Assembly (NCBI GenBank): GCA_902459845.2
Contig: CABPSV020000070.1
Location: 1-34,683 of the forward strand
Length of the DNA stretch: 34,683 nucleotides
Source of the DNA: Hepatocystis sp. ex Piliocolobus tephrosceles
Lineage: Eukaryota; Apicomplexa; Aconoidasida; Haemosporida; Plasmodiidae
Direction: 5' to 3'
Notes under the pieces: generated by a model
The model's database searches: none
What the model was told of the DNA's origin: nothing
The model's input: the letters and a program-made list of their open reading frames with translations, nothing else
In this document: in pieces, positions 1 to 11,200 of the stretch
How positions within the stretch are numbered: the stretch's first letter is position 1
Layout of the letters: each line of letters starts with the position of its first letter
Made by a program: the position numbers and the translations under genes

Positions 1-69
<69 letters not shown>
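1..69. repeat. Poly(A) tract at window edge
   Basis: The window opens with 69 consecutive A. Homopolymers of this length are common in Plasmodium spacers and often end assemblies, so this may be a contig end. Confidence 0.95.
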
Positions 70-72
<3 letters not shown>

Positions 73-123
73 TATTTCAAAAAATATAAGCAAAAAAAAA
101 AACTTGCCACACGAATTAAAAAC

Positions 124-1887
124 TCACTTCCTTTTGTATTTTTTTCTTTTTAGAATATCCTCATTTTCTTTCATTTCAATTTCTGACAAACGTAGGGCCT
201 CCATAGTCTGCTCATGATGTAACAACACGTCATTTTCATCAATATCAATAAATTTTTCAATTTTTTTATTTAATTGTTTTTCTATGGCTAAAAAATTTTC
301 AACATCGTATTGTGTTACAAATGTTATTGATTTGCCGGTTTTTCCTGCTCTTGCAGTTCGTCCAACACGATGTATATATTCTTTACATGAACATAAATCA
401 AAATTAATAACAATTTTTATATCTTGTAAATCTAAACCTCTGGATCCAACCTGTGTTGATATTAAAATATTGTATTTATTTGATTTAAATAAATTAAGAC
501 TAGAAAGTCTTTGATTTTGTGTTAGTTTACCATGTAAGCATATAGCTTTTAATCCTAAATTACGGCAAAAATAATTTAATTTTTGAGCAGAAGTACAAGT
601 ATTAGTAAAAATAATTATATTTCTATTTACAAAAAAAAAACAAAGACTACATAAGTATGTATATTTATATTTTTGTGGAATAAAAATATAACTTTCAACT
701 AATGTACTAACAGTACTATATTTATTGGATACTTCTATTTTAATTGGGTTTTTTAGTGAAGCTTTTTTAAGTTTAGCGACATTTTTAGTCATAGTAGCAG
801 AAAATAAATAAGTAGTTCTATTTTTTGGTAAAATTAATAATAATTTATTTATAGATGTTTCAAAATCTTTTGATAAAAGTTTATCAGCTTCATCAAACAC
901 TAAAAATTTTAATGTTTTTAAATTAAAACCTTTTGTATTATTTAAATGGTCTAAAATTCTACCAGGAGTGCTTACAATAATATTTGGCTTTTTTGCTAAA
1001 TTTAATGACTGTGTAACAATATCCACACCACCAAATATTGTACATATATTTATTAATTGATTTGAACCTAATGCTTGAAAATGTTGTGCTATTTGTATGC
1101 ATAATTCTCTAGTAGGTGATATTACTAATGCGAAAAACGCTTGTTTTTTTTTTTCTAATTCTTGTAATATAGGTATAATAAAGCAAGCAGTTTTACCACT
1201 ACCTGTTTCACTTAATCCTATTATATCTCTTTGTTTAAAGGCATGTGGTAAAATCATTTGCTGTGCTAGCGTTGGTTTTTTCCATCCTAATTCGTATATG
1301 CTTTTTAATATTTCCTCGCATATGTTCAGTTCTTCGAATGTATTGATGGTTTTATTCGTTTCGGTTGCTTCGTCATTTTCGTCATTTTCGTCATTTTCGT
1401 CATCTTCATCATCTTCGTCATCGTCTCCATCTTCGTCATCTTCTCCATCTTCGTCATCTTCGTCATCTTCTCCATCTTCGTCATTTTCATTTACTTGATC
1501 ATGTTCAATCACTATGTTTTTTCCATTATAATTTTTTTCACTATTTTGTTTATCATCAATATCAGACATGTTTTCCTCACTATCATCACTTTGTTTTATT
1601 TGGCTTTTGGTACCTTTTAATTTTTTATTCATTCTATTTTGTTTATTTTTTTTTTTTATTTCATTTAATTTGGTCGCTTTGCTATTAGCCCTTACGATGT
1701 TGTGTTTTTTTTTTTTTTTTTCGTCTTTCTTTATAACTCTCATTTGTTTTTTATGTTTTAACCTTTTTTCGTGTTCATCTTCCATTTCTTTAATTTTACT
1801 TTCTTTCAGTACTTTATATTTTTTATTTAATTTTTGGTCGAAGTTTTCCAAAACGTCACTAAGATTATTACTTTTATGAAACTTCAT
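124..1887 (-). CDS. DDX47: DEAD-box ATP-dependent RNA helicase, DDX47/Rrp3 type
   Basis: Single-exon protein of 587 aa. The helicase core (about residues 183-560) carries a Q-motif region ending PTLAQQ, Walker A SETGSGKT (226-233), PTREL (258-262), GG (286-287), TPGR (307-310), DEAD (332-335), SAT (363-365), the motif V region STQVGSRGLD (477-486) and HRVGRTARAG (506-515). Signature stretches such as SLNLAKKPNII, DHLNNTKGFNL and ITFVTQYDVE closely match human DDX47 and yeast Rrp3, which act in nucleolar 18S rRNA maturation; that role is inferred from family. The first 100 residues are Lys-rich and are followed by an Asp/Glu-rich tract (about 127-173), a plausible nucleolar tail. Motif V has Gln where most family members have Asp (TDVASRGLD), and Walker A begins with Ser rather than Ala. 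The ATG at 1887 is the first in frame. Confidence 0.93.
   Translation of the reverse strand: MKFHKSNNLSDVLENFDQKLNKKYKVLKESKIKEMEDEHEKRLKHKKQMRVIKKDEKKKKKHNIVRANSKATKLNEIKKKNKQNRMNKKLKGTKSQIKQSDDSEENMSDIDDKQNSEKNYNGKNIVIEHDQVNENDEDGEDDEDDEDGEDDEDGDDDEDDEDDENDENDENDEATETNKTINTFEELNICEEILKSIYELGWKKPTLAQQMILPHAFKQRDIIGLSETGSGKTACFIIPILQELEKKKQAFFALVISPTRELCIQIAQHFQALGSNQLINICTIFGGVDIVTQSLNLAKKPNIIVSTPGRILDHLNNTKGFNLKTLKFLVFDEADKLLSKDFETSINKLLLILPKNRTTYLFSATMTKNVAKLKKASLKNPIKIEVSNKYSTVSTLVESYIFIPQKYKYTYLCSLCFFFVNRNIIIFTNTCTSAQKLNYFCRNLGLKAICLHGKLTQNQRLSSLNLFKSNKYNILISTQVGSRGLDLQDIKIVINFDLCSCKEYIHRVGRTARAGKTGKSITFVTQYDVENFLAIEKQLNKKIEKFIDIDENDVLLHHEQTMEALRLSEIEMKENEDILKRKKYKRK
1368..1492 (-). repeat. 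Acidic coding microsatellite in the helicase
   Basis: On the plus strand this is an imperfect run of GTC plus ATY-type trinucleotides. In the helicase frame it encodes an Asp/Glu/Gly/Asn tract of about 45 residues. It stays in frame and is likely length-polymorphic. Confidence 0.8.
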
Positions 1888-2252
1888 GTTGTTTTTTTTT
1901 ACTTATTTTTAAAGCGTATGTAGAACGAACGAGCGAACAAACAAAAAAAAAAAAAAAAAATTAAGTTATAAAATTATTGTTATAAAAGTATTGTTATAAA
2001 AGTATTGTTGTAAAAGGGATGTTTATATGGCTATGTATATGCATATATATTTACATATGTGGAGTTTGGCATGTTGTATATACATACAAATAAATGTTGA
2101 CAAAACAAAAAAAAACGTATATAAACTTTAAGAGCCAATTAATATATATAAAAAAATAACAAAAGCATGTAACTGTAACTTTTACAATTATATGGAGATG
2201 TAATAAAAATATGAAGTTAAAAAAAAATTCTCATATATAAAGAATGCATATT

Positions 2253-2296
<44 letters not shown>

Positions 2297-2880
2297 TGTA
2301 TTACTTTTTGATTAACAAAAAATAAAAATAGCCATTTTATATATGCTTTTATAATAACCGACGGTACATATAAAAAAAATAAAATATGACATTTTTTTTT
2401 TTTTTTTTTTTTTATTTTATTTATGAATTTTAAGCATTTTATGTTTTTAAAAGATAATAAAAGTTCTTAAGTGATACATATATGTATATATAATTATATA
2501 TGTACGTGAATATAAATTTTTTTTTTTTTCACACGTTTAACTATTTTATAACATTTTTTATCTAAAGGGAAAAAAGCAAAACATAATTTCGTATTTAACA
2601 ATAGTAGAACTATTTTATGAAACAATATGTTGATAACAATTTAAATAACTTTTTTTGTATAGTATATTGACAAGAGTAAATACATATACGTATATATTTA
2701 TCCATATCCGTTTATTTTTAGTAAGTAGTAATTAAAGAAAAAAATGAGTAAACAACGATGTATACACAGTATATGTAATATATGCAATATATGCAAATGT
2801 ATATTTATATATAGATGTGAACACATTGTGCTTATTCATATATTGTATTTGCATTTAAAATATGAATAACTCGTTGTTAA

Positions 2881-2919
<39 letters not shown>

Positions 2920-2935
2920 TTGGTAGAAAAATATA
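1888..2935. other. Divergent intergenic region (helicase / SmD2)
   Basis: About 1 kb of AT-rich spacer with several poly(T) tracts (2261-2290, 2393-2413, 2883-2914) and ATAT runs. It separates two divergently transcribed genes, so it should hold both promoters. I see no ORF, tRNA or other conserved element. Confidence 0.7.
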
Positions 2936-3109
2936 ATGAAAAGTGAAACCGTAATTGAAGAAAATAAAGACAATCCAGAAGATGGACCTTTGGGGTTGTT
3001 GTCAGAATGTGTTAAAGACAATGCACAAGTTTTAATTAATTGTAGAAATAATAGGAAAATTTTGGGAAGGGTAAATAATAGAATAGAAGTTACAAAAAAA
3101 AAAAAAACA

Positions 3110-3143
<34 letters not shown>

Positions 3144-3332
3144 CACGTTTAATCGTTTTTTCTAACAAGTTACATGATGCATTTGATGCGTTAGCCATAA
3201 CACTTTTTTTTATATAACATCATATCGAATGTGTTAAAATATTCATTTTGCATTTCCATAATTAAAAGAAGGGGGATGATGTAGACATAAACATATGCAC
3301 ATATGTATATACGATTATGTACTTATATCAAG

Positions 3333-3369
<37 letters not shown>

Positions 3370-3544
3370 TTAGGTCAAAGCGTTTGATAGACATTGTAAT
3401 TTGCTTTTAACAGAAGTAAGAGAAATTTGGGTTGAAGTAGTAAAAGATAAAAAAAAAAAAAAAAAAATAAATAAGGACAGGTACATAAGTACATTGTTTT
3501 TACGAGGTGACTCAGTTATTTTAATTTTAAGAAATCCAAAATAA
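2936..3544 (+). CDS. SNRPD2: Small nuclear ribonucleoprotein SmD2 (two exons)
   Basis: Joining 2936-3070 to 3374-3544 gives 101 aa. The intron (3071-3373) starts gtaaat, ends in poly(T) plus tttag, and is phase 0. Exon 1 contains GPLGLLSE and [15 protein letters not shown], and exon 2 continues VKAFDRHCN, so the Sm1 motif is rebuilt across the junction exactly as in human SmD2 ([21 protein letters not shown]). The Sm2 end is [14 protein letters not shown], again family-typical. SmD2 belongs to the heptameric Sm ring on U1, U2, U4 and U5 snRNAs in the nucleus. Human SmD2 is 118 aa. The loop before INKDRY is a run of Lys encoded by 19 consecutive A (3449-3467), and the frame is kept across it. 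The intron carries a (CATA)n microsatellite near 3109-3137. Confidence 0.95.
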
Positions 3545-5293
3545 AGGCAAAAGAAAAAAGAGATGAAGAAGAAAAAAAAAAAAAATAAAATAATAAATAG
3601 TGATGAAGTGCAATGTAAATAGTTTTTTTTTTTTTTGAACATAATAACGAAGGGTTCATATATAGATATATTTATACTTTTCATTATTAAAAGTCTAATT
3701 TGGACAAAACGAATATTGTCACTTTTTAACTTCGCATATTGTATAAACATATATCCATTGTAAATATATATATATATTTGCAGTGGATATATATATATAT
3801 ATATATACATATACATATTTTAATCCGTTAAATGCGCGAAGCTTCAACGATGTTTTATTAAAATCTTACGAATACACATTTTGCCAATGATTTTTTTTAT
3901 ACGCAGATTGCCTAGAGCATCATTATGTATATATATATTATGTATATAATTATATATATATACTATACCTATACATATATACTACACCTATACACATACG
4001 CAAACACCATACCTTAACTATTTTTCTGTTTATATGTATAAAATTATTTTTTTAATTGAACTAAATAAAAAAACATTCATTCTTGTTATTAAATTAAAAA
4101 CGTAACTTTTTTTTTTTTTTTTTTTTTTCTTTCCTTTTTTTTTGCATTCTTAAAATATTACATTTCTGTAATGTTTTAATCTCTTAATTGTTGGAGTTTT
4201 AAAACGAAAAAAAACAAAAAAAACAAAAAAATAGAAAATATTAAAAACTTGAATAAATTTTTCTTTTTTCTGCTACAAAATTTTACATTTTAAAAAAAGC
4301 ACATTTGCTATTTGTAACGAAAAAAAAAAATATAGGATTTTTTTTTTTTTTAAATGAAGCACAAAATATATAATTATAAAAATAATTTTTTTTTTTTTTT
4401 TTTTTTTTTTTTCTCTCCTTCATGTGATTTATTTATATAAAACTATGTACATACGTGCACACGACTATATTTCACATATATGTCCATTTAAACTAATTAT
4501 AACTATGAGGAGGTCCTATAAATGTTTTGACAATGTTTAAAATAAAATAGTTTTTAATGCTTTTATGGCTAAACTATTGGCTTTTTTTTCAATATGTATG
4601 GATAGTAAAAAAACAAAAGGAATGATAAAGCTTTAAATATAAAACTTAATAATCGAAAAGGAATTAACAAATAAGAAAAAACAATTAAAAAGTGAACAAG
4701 AAGAAAGCAAAAAGGAAACAAAAAACGAACAAATATTTAGATTGAAAAAAAAAAAAAAAAAATTAAATAAACAGTTGTAATATGGAGTAAAGTGTTAAAG
4801 AGAACAAAAATATAAGTGATAAAAAAAAAAAAAAAAAAAAAAAAAAAATGCATTGAAAATAATCACGTTTGTTATTGTAATGGTTTCAATAAATACCTGC
4901 CTAATAGTGGAAAAAAAAAAAAAAAAAAAATATATATATATGTATGTATATATGTATATATGTATACATGTAAAAATACATGACATGCATATATATTAAT
5001 TTGATGGTAAGCGTAAAAAAAACAATTATTGTACATGCTTTATCTTTTTTTGAAAAATTATGTAACACAAAAAGAAAATGTTTTACTTTTTTAAAATCAC
5101 AACACTCTTTTTATAAAAACATAAACAAGAGTAAACAGATGAATGTTTACTTTTTTTGTTTTTCTTTTTTTGTTTTTGGCTTTTTTTTTTTTATTCATTT
5201 CTTATTGTTTTGTACCGAACAAATTCAATAAAGAGAAAAAAAAAAAAAAGCAACTCATTTAGCAAAGTGAGTAGAAGTAAACATATTCAGCTG
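3545..5293. other. Intergenic region SmD2 / patatin
   Basis: AT-rich spacer of about 1.75 kb with poly(A)/poly(T) tracts at 4109-4128, 4388-4412, 4747-4761 and 4819-4848 and TA repeats at 3760-3806. The segment 3825-3935 is less AT-biased (see findings). An open stretch at 4980-5231 ends in a stop in a different frame from the patatin gene. Part of it (from ATG 5004) could be an upstream patatin exon spliced to 5234, but the only donor I see there (gtttac) is weak. Confidence 0.5.
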
Positions 5294-8200
5294 ATGGAAA
5301 ACATTAATAGAAAGGGAAAAAATAGTCATGAAGATAATAATTTAAAGAATTTTTTTAATTTATCTAATATGGAGAAAGAAAGTGATAAAAAATTAAATAA
5401 TGAAGAAAATAGAAACATGTTAAATAAAAGTGATGACGTAAGTGATGACGTAAGTGATGACACAAGTAATTGCACAAGTAAAGACATGAGTAAAAACAGC
5501 AGTAAAGACATGAGTAAAAACAGCAGTAAAAACAGCAGTAAAAACAGCAGTAAAAACAACAGTATTAGTAATAATGAAAGGAGAGGTAGTGACAAAAGCA
5601 TAGATATCAACATTACTAAAGAAAAAAATAATAAGAATGTAGAAAGTAGTAGTCCACTAAATATATTATTTTATGACAATTATTTTAAAAATTTATTTAA
5701 TTTACCTGATTTTAATAAATATTTATTTAAAGATAATAATGAAAAAAATAACAACAACACTGTTAGTAATGTTTTTTACAAGGACAAGAACTCAAGTGTA
5801 CGAAATAAAAGAAATATAAAAAAAATAGTTATATATAATAATAAACATATAATTAATATTATGAATGATATAAATAAGTCTAAAATAAACATATGTAATT
5901 TTATTTCTTTTTATTATTTTTTTTTAAATATAAAGAACGAATATGATACGTTGTTAAAGGGAGATGCAGATAGACAGTTGGATGAAAAATTACAAGAAGA
6001 TAATATTTTAAACGTTAATTATATTTATAGAAAAATTAAAAAATCAAAAAATTACATATCAGCTGACAATGTTGACATTTGTATTAGGAATTATTTATAT
6101 AATATAGATAAAAAAAATTATCCTATTTTTAAAGAAGTAACAAAAAAAAGGGCACATAATATTTGGAAGGGTGATAAAAGAAGCGATCCGATAAAAAAAA
6201 AGAAAAAGGACGTCGCGAAATTTTACGAACGTTCAGCATGTACAAAACAGAGCATAATGGACGTAGAACATATACCAAATAAAATAAAAAAAAAAAATAT
6301 GAGCAAAAATATGAGCAAAAATATGAGCAAAAATATGAGCAAAAATATAAGCAAAAATATAAGCAAAAATATGAGCAAAAATATAAACAAAAATATGAGC
6401 AAAAATATAAACAAAAATATAAAAAAAAATATAAAAAAAAATATAAAAAAAAAGTGGATGTTCAGTTTGAAAAATCAAGCTTCATATAAAGCAAAATTTT
6501 CCATAAATAATGAAATAAAACTTAAAAAAATAAATAATCGATATAATAAATTTAAAAATGATTTACGCTTTAATCAGATTTGTTATTTAAAGAGTGAGTT
6601 AAATAATTCAGAAGAATATAAAAAAATGAAAAAAAAAATCGATCATAATAGTTTCAGCTATGTAGATGTTTATAAGAATGCTTTAAAAAATAATAAACAA
6701 GAATTGGTAAAAAGTACAAGCTTTGACGTACGAAAAAATAGAAATTCGGTTTACGAAAATTTAAAAAAAGGTGTTAGTGCTCCTGATTCTTTAACTTTTT
6801 TTTACAACACAGATAAATTATTAAAAAAAGGAAACATTTTTTATCGGAATAATAGTAGTACACCGAATAATACAACTGACTTGATAGTAAAAACAGAGAG
6901 TAATAAAATAAGTACAGAGAGTAATAAAATAAGTACAGAGAGTAATAAAATCAGTACAGAGAGTAATAAAATAAGTACAGAGAAAAAAAAATCACACAAA
7001 TTATATTTAGGTAAAAAGTTGTTACAAGTATTTCAAAAAAATGGAAAACAAAAAAATGAAATATTTAAATTAAAAAAGAGAAATACAATAATCATAAGTA
7101 GTACAAGTAATAAGAAAAAAAAAAAAAAAGAACAGATGAATATAGGTATATCTTTTTCACCATCAGGTTTATTAATACCTTATCATTTAGGTGTATGTAG
7201 TTTATTAATTGAAAAAAATATTATGAACGTACATACAAATATAGCTGGTTCTTCTTCTGGTAGTATTTGTGCCTGTTGTTTAGGTGTAGGTTTACCACTA
7301 GAGAAATGTTATCTTTTAGTAGAGAAAGTAATTAGTCATGTATATAAAAATAAATGTTATCATGAATTAAGAGATATACTAAATCTACAATTATCAAAAT
7401 ATTTTTACACAGATAGTTATAATTACTTAAATAATCGTTTGGGTAATGTATCGGTTGGTATTACTCAGATTTTACCATATTATAAAAAACTATCAATTAA
7501 TAAATTTTTTAATGACGAAGATTTAATTACAGCAATATTAGCATCAAGTAATATTCCTATGTATATATCAAATAATATTTTTGTAAATTTTCGTAATAAA
7601 AAATGTATTGATGGTTTTTTTAGTACTAAAAAAAAATATTTTGGATGTCCTAAAACAAAAACCGATAGAATGATTATAGTTTCTCCATTTTGTTCTGATT
7701 CTGTTGGAATTGAAAATAAATACAACAGTGTTATAAGTCCTCATGTATATAAAAATGAAAACATAATAATAATTTTTATAGCGATAAAAAACTTATTTCA
7801 TAAATTTATTAATACAATATGGATAGAAAAAGAATATTTGTTTTTACAAACTCAGTTGCAAAATATTTTAAATGATAAAATATTTGACTTGGACTGTTTT
7901 TTTAATAGTTATTTTGGTTTTTTAAATTATGGTGATGATGGTAGTAGTAGTATTAGTAGTAGTAGTATTAGTAATAACAATAATAACAGTAATAACAAGT
8001 TAGATCAAAATAATACAGATAATCCGTTTTTAAGTACTTTTAATTATGTTTCTAGTTCTGTTTCTAGTTCTGTTTCGAATTCTGTTACGAATTCTGTTAC
8101 GAATTCTGTTTCGAATTCTGTTTCGAATTCTGTTTCAAATTCTGTTTCGAATTCTGTTTCGAATTCTGTTTCGAATTCTGTTTCGAATTCTGTTTCGAAT

Positions 8201-11200
8201 TCTATTTCATTTGCTGATGTGATTGTTGACGCTGTTGCTGGAGCTGTTGCTGAAGCTGTGACTTGTACAGGTGTTGGTTCTTTTTGCAAAAAACAATTAA
8301 ATTATAATAGTAGTAATAAAAACTTAACATTGGCATATTTAATTAACAATATAAAATCAAGACTAAGCAAACTAAACTGCATGAACTTAAATAATTCTAA
8401 AATTAATTTATTTTTAAATATTTTTAACGAAATATTACACATGTTTGATTTATATAAATATAATATCAATATTTTATATAAGTTTGAATTAACATTACTT
8501 AACATTTTAAGTTTTTATTTTTCCGAAGATTTTAATGGTTTTTATATAAATAAAGTAGTCATACACTTGATAAAAACAGAATTACAAAAAGAATGGGACA
8601 ATTATTCTTTTTGTAAAACTAATATAAATAAAAAAATACATATGTTAGAAAAGATCATCAGTTCAAATATTGAACATATTTTTAATGTATTGAAAAAAAA
8701 AAAAATGTTAATTATTGAAAAGTTTATAAAGTTTTGTAATAAGTTAAAGTATGATATTATATTTTTTTTTTGTAAAAAAATATTTCATAAAGAATGTTTT
8801 GTAAAAGAACATGGACAAGATCTTGAAAAAAAAATATGGATGATGATAGAGATATTAATTAAAATATATTTTTATGAGTATGTGAGAAGACATATATTAA
8901 GATTATTTTTTTTGTACTTAAACTATGATAACAATGTGTTATTAAAATTGAAAGAGATGATGTGTCTGTTTGATAGTAATAAAGAAAATAGTAGTGGTTA
9001 TCCATGTAACATAAAAAATGATAAAACGGATAAAAAATATAACAAACAAAGTCATAAAAATAAAGTAAATGTTATATGTCATTACTTAAAATATAATCAT
9101 ATTTATACTAATTTTATTTATATTGTTAATGAATTAAAAAATGGAAATAATAAAGTGCTAAAAATTAATCAATATAATTTTTATAATTATATGAAGTTAA
9201 ATATAGAAGATATAAGTGACTCATATATTTTTCTTTATATTTATTTATATTCCAATTTGTTTTATGGAATGAATAAGCGACAGATTAGTAGTAATGGTAG
9301 TGGTAATAGTGGTGGTAATGGTAATAGTGGTGGTAATGGTAATAGTGGTGGTAATGGTAATAGTGGTGGTAGTGGTAATGGTAATGGTAATGGTAGCGGT
9401 AATGGTAATGGTAGTGGTATGATGAAAAAAACAGAATATATACAAATAAAAAATATAAATTTTTTAAATAAATTAAAGTCATGTGAATCAAAATGTAGGG
9501 AAAAAAAATGTAGTATTTTTTTAGAGAGTAAAAAAAAAAATAGTAGTAGTAGCACGTTAAGCAAAATAGATGAAATGTGGTTAACAAAGATAAAAAATTA
9601 TTATATAAGCGAAATGAAATTAAAAAAGTCATTAATCCCATTTTTAAGAAATGCAAAAAAAACAAAACATAGTAAAAATTTAGAAAATAAACACATTTTT
9701 AAATTTTGTTCTGACCGGATGCGCTTTGACAGTTTATTTTTTGATATTATGGATGAAAAGAGTAAAGAATATGATGGGAGTTACATGCAAAGAGAAAATG
9801 CAAATGTTGCAGCGCGTAGAGGCATAAGTGGAGATGTCGTAAGTGGAGATGTCGTAAGTGGAGATGTCGTAAGTGGAGATGTCGTAAGTGGAGATGTCGT
9901 AAGTGGAGATATGGACAAAAATTTAAAAACGAATAGAGGAAAAAAATTGAGCATAGGTTTAAATAAAAGTGTACATATTAATAAGAAAACATATGAATTT
10001 GATTGTTTTAAAAAGAATTTATGTGACGCTAATGATTACGATTTTTTTCAAAACTTAAGGGGTTGTAGTCAAAATACGTTTTTGGAATATACAACTGGGG
10101 GTAATGGAGGTAGAGCATCCTTGGGTGTGAAAAACGATAGTAATGAAAAAAGATGTAGCGATAGTAATAACAATAATAACAAAGATGGAGGTAATAACAA
10201 AGATGGAGGTAATAACAAAGATGGAGGTAATAATGATTGTAAAAATGACTACTGCAGCAAAAACAAAAGGTGGTTTAACACGAAGTCCTTTTATAGGAAT
10301 TATAAAAATTTGATTATTTTTAATTCTAATTGTTCTATAATTACAAACATAAATGAGTACATAAAAATAAATAGAAAGATCATAAAAAATATTAATAAAA
10401 AAAAAAAAAAAGAAATTATTTTTTGTTTATACTATATATATATGTGTTATTTCGATATATGTTTTTTGCTAAAATTTGTGTTTTCATTAAATTTTGATGA
10501 AAAAACTACTTATAAATTTTGTAAGAAAAAGTATACAAATAAAAATGATGACAGTGATATTGAAGGGATTAAAGAGGTGGAAGGGGTTAATACAGTAATA
10601 GACGTTGGTGAGGAATCATATGTTGATAGTGGCCTTAATTTAAGTAATAAAAAGATGGATAATGACATCATGCTTGATGATGATTATCTTATAATAAATA
10701 AATTAAACGACAATAAAAGAGAAGATAATATAGTTTATAAAAATATATGCATAAAAAATAATGATAAAAAAAAAAATTATAGTGGAGAAAATGGTAGTAG
10801 AAAAAATGAGGAAAATTTAAAGAAATTTATTCCAGATAATTGTGATTGTAAAAAAAATGCATCATATAATAATTATGATAATAAAAAAAAATATTATTCA
10901 GATGGAGCAGAATATGACAAAATAAGAAAAAAAAATGGAAAGTATAAAAAATATACTCATTTTTTAGCTAAAGAAAATAAAGAGATAAAAAGGAAACAAT
11001 CGAATAGTAACGACAAAAATAGTAACAAAAAAAATAGTAACAAAAAAAATAGTGACAAAAAAGATAGTGAAAAAAAATATAGTGACAAAAAAGATAGTGA
11101 CAAAAAAGATAGTGAAAAAAAAGATAGTGACAAAAAAGATAGTGACGAAAAAGATAGTGACAAAAAAAATAGTGACAAAAAAGATTGTGACAAAAAATAT

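Noticed and set aside
3370..3816. Minus-strand 148-codon frame over SmD2 exon 2
   Set aside because: Antisense to a secure exon and made of TA repeats and poly(T) translated as Tyr/Ile/Phe.
4980..5231. Plus-strand 83-codon open frame before the patatin gene
   Set aside because: It ends in stop in a different frame and its second half is poly(T)-derived Phe. It could contribute an upstream patatin exon (from 5004), but the donor is weak, so I do not call it.
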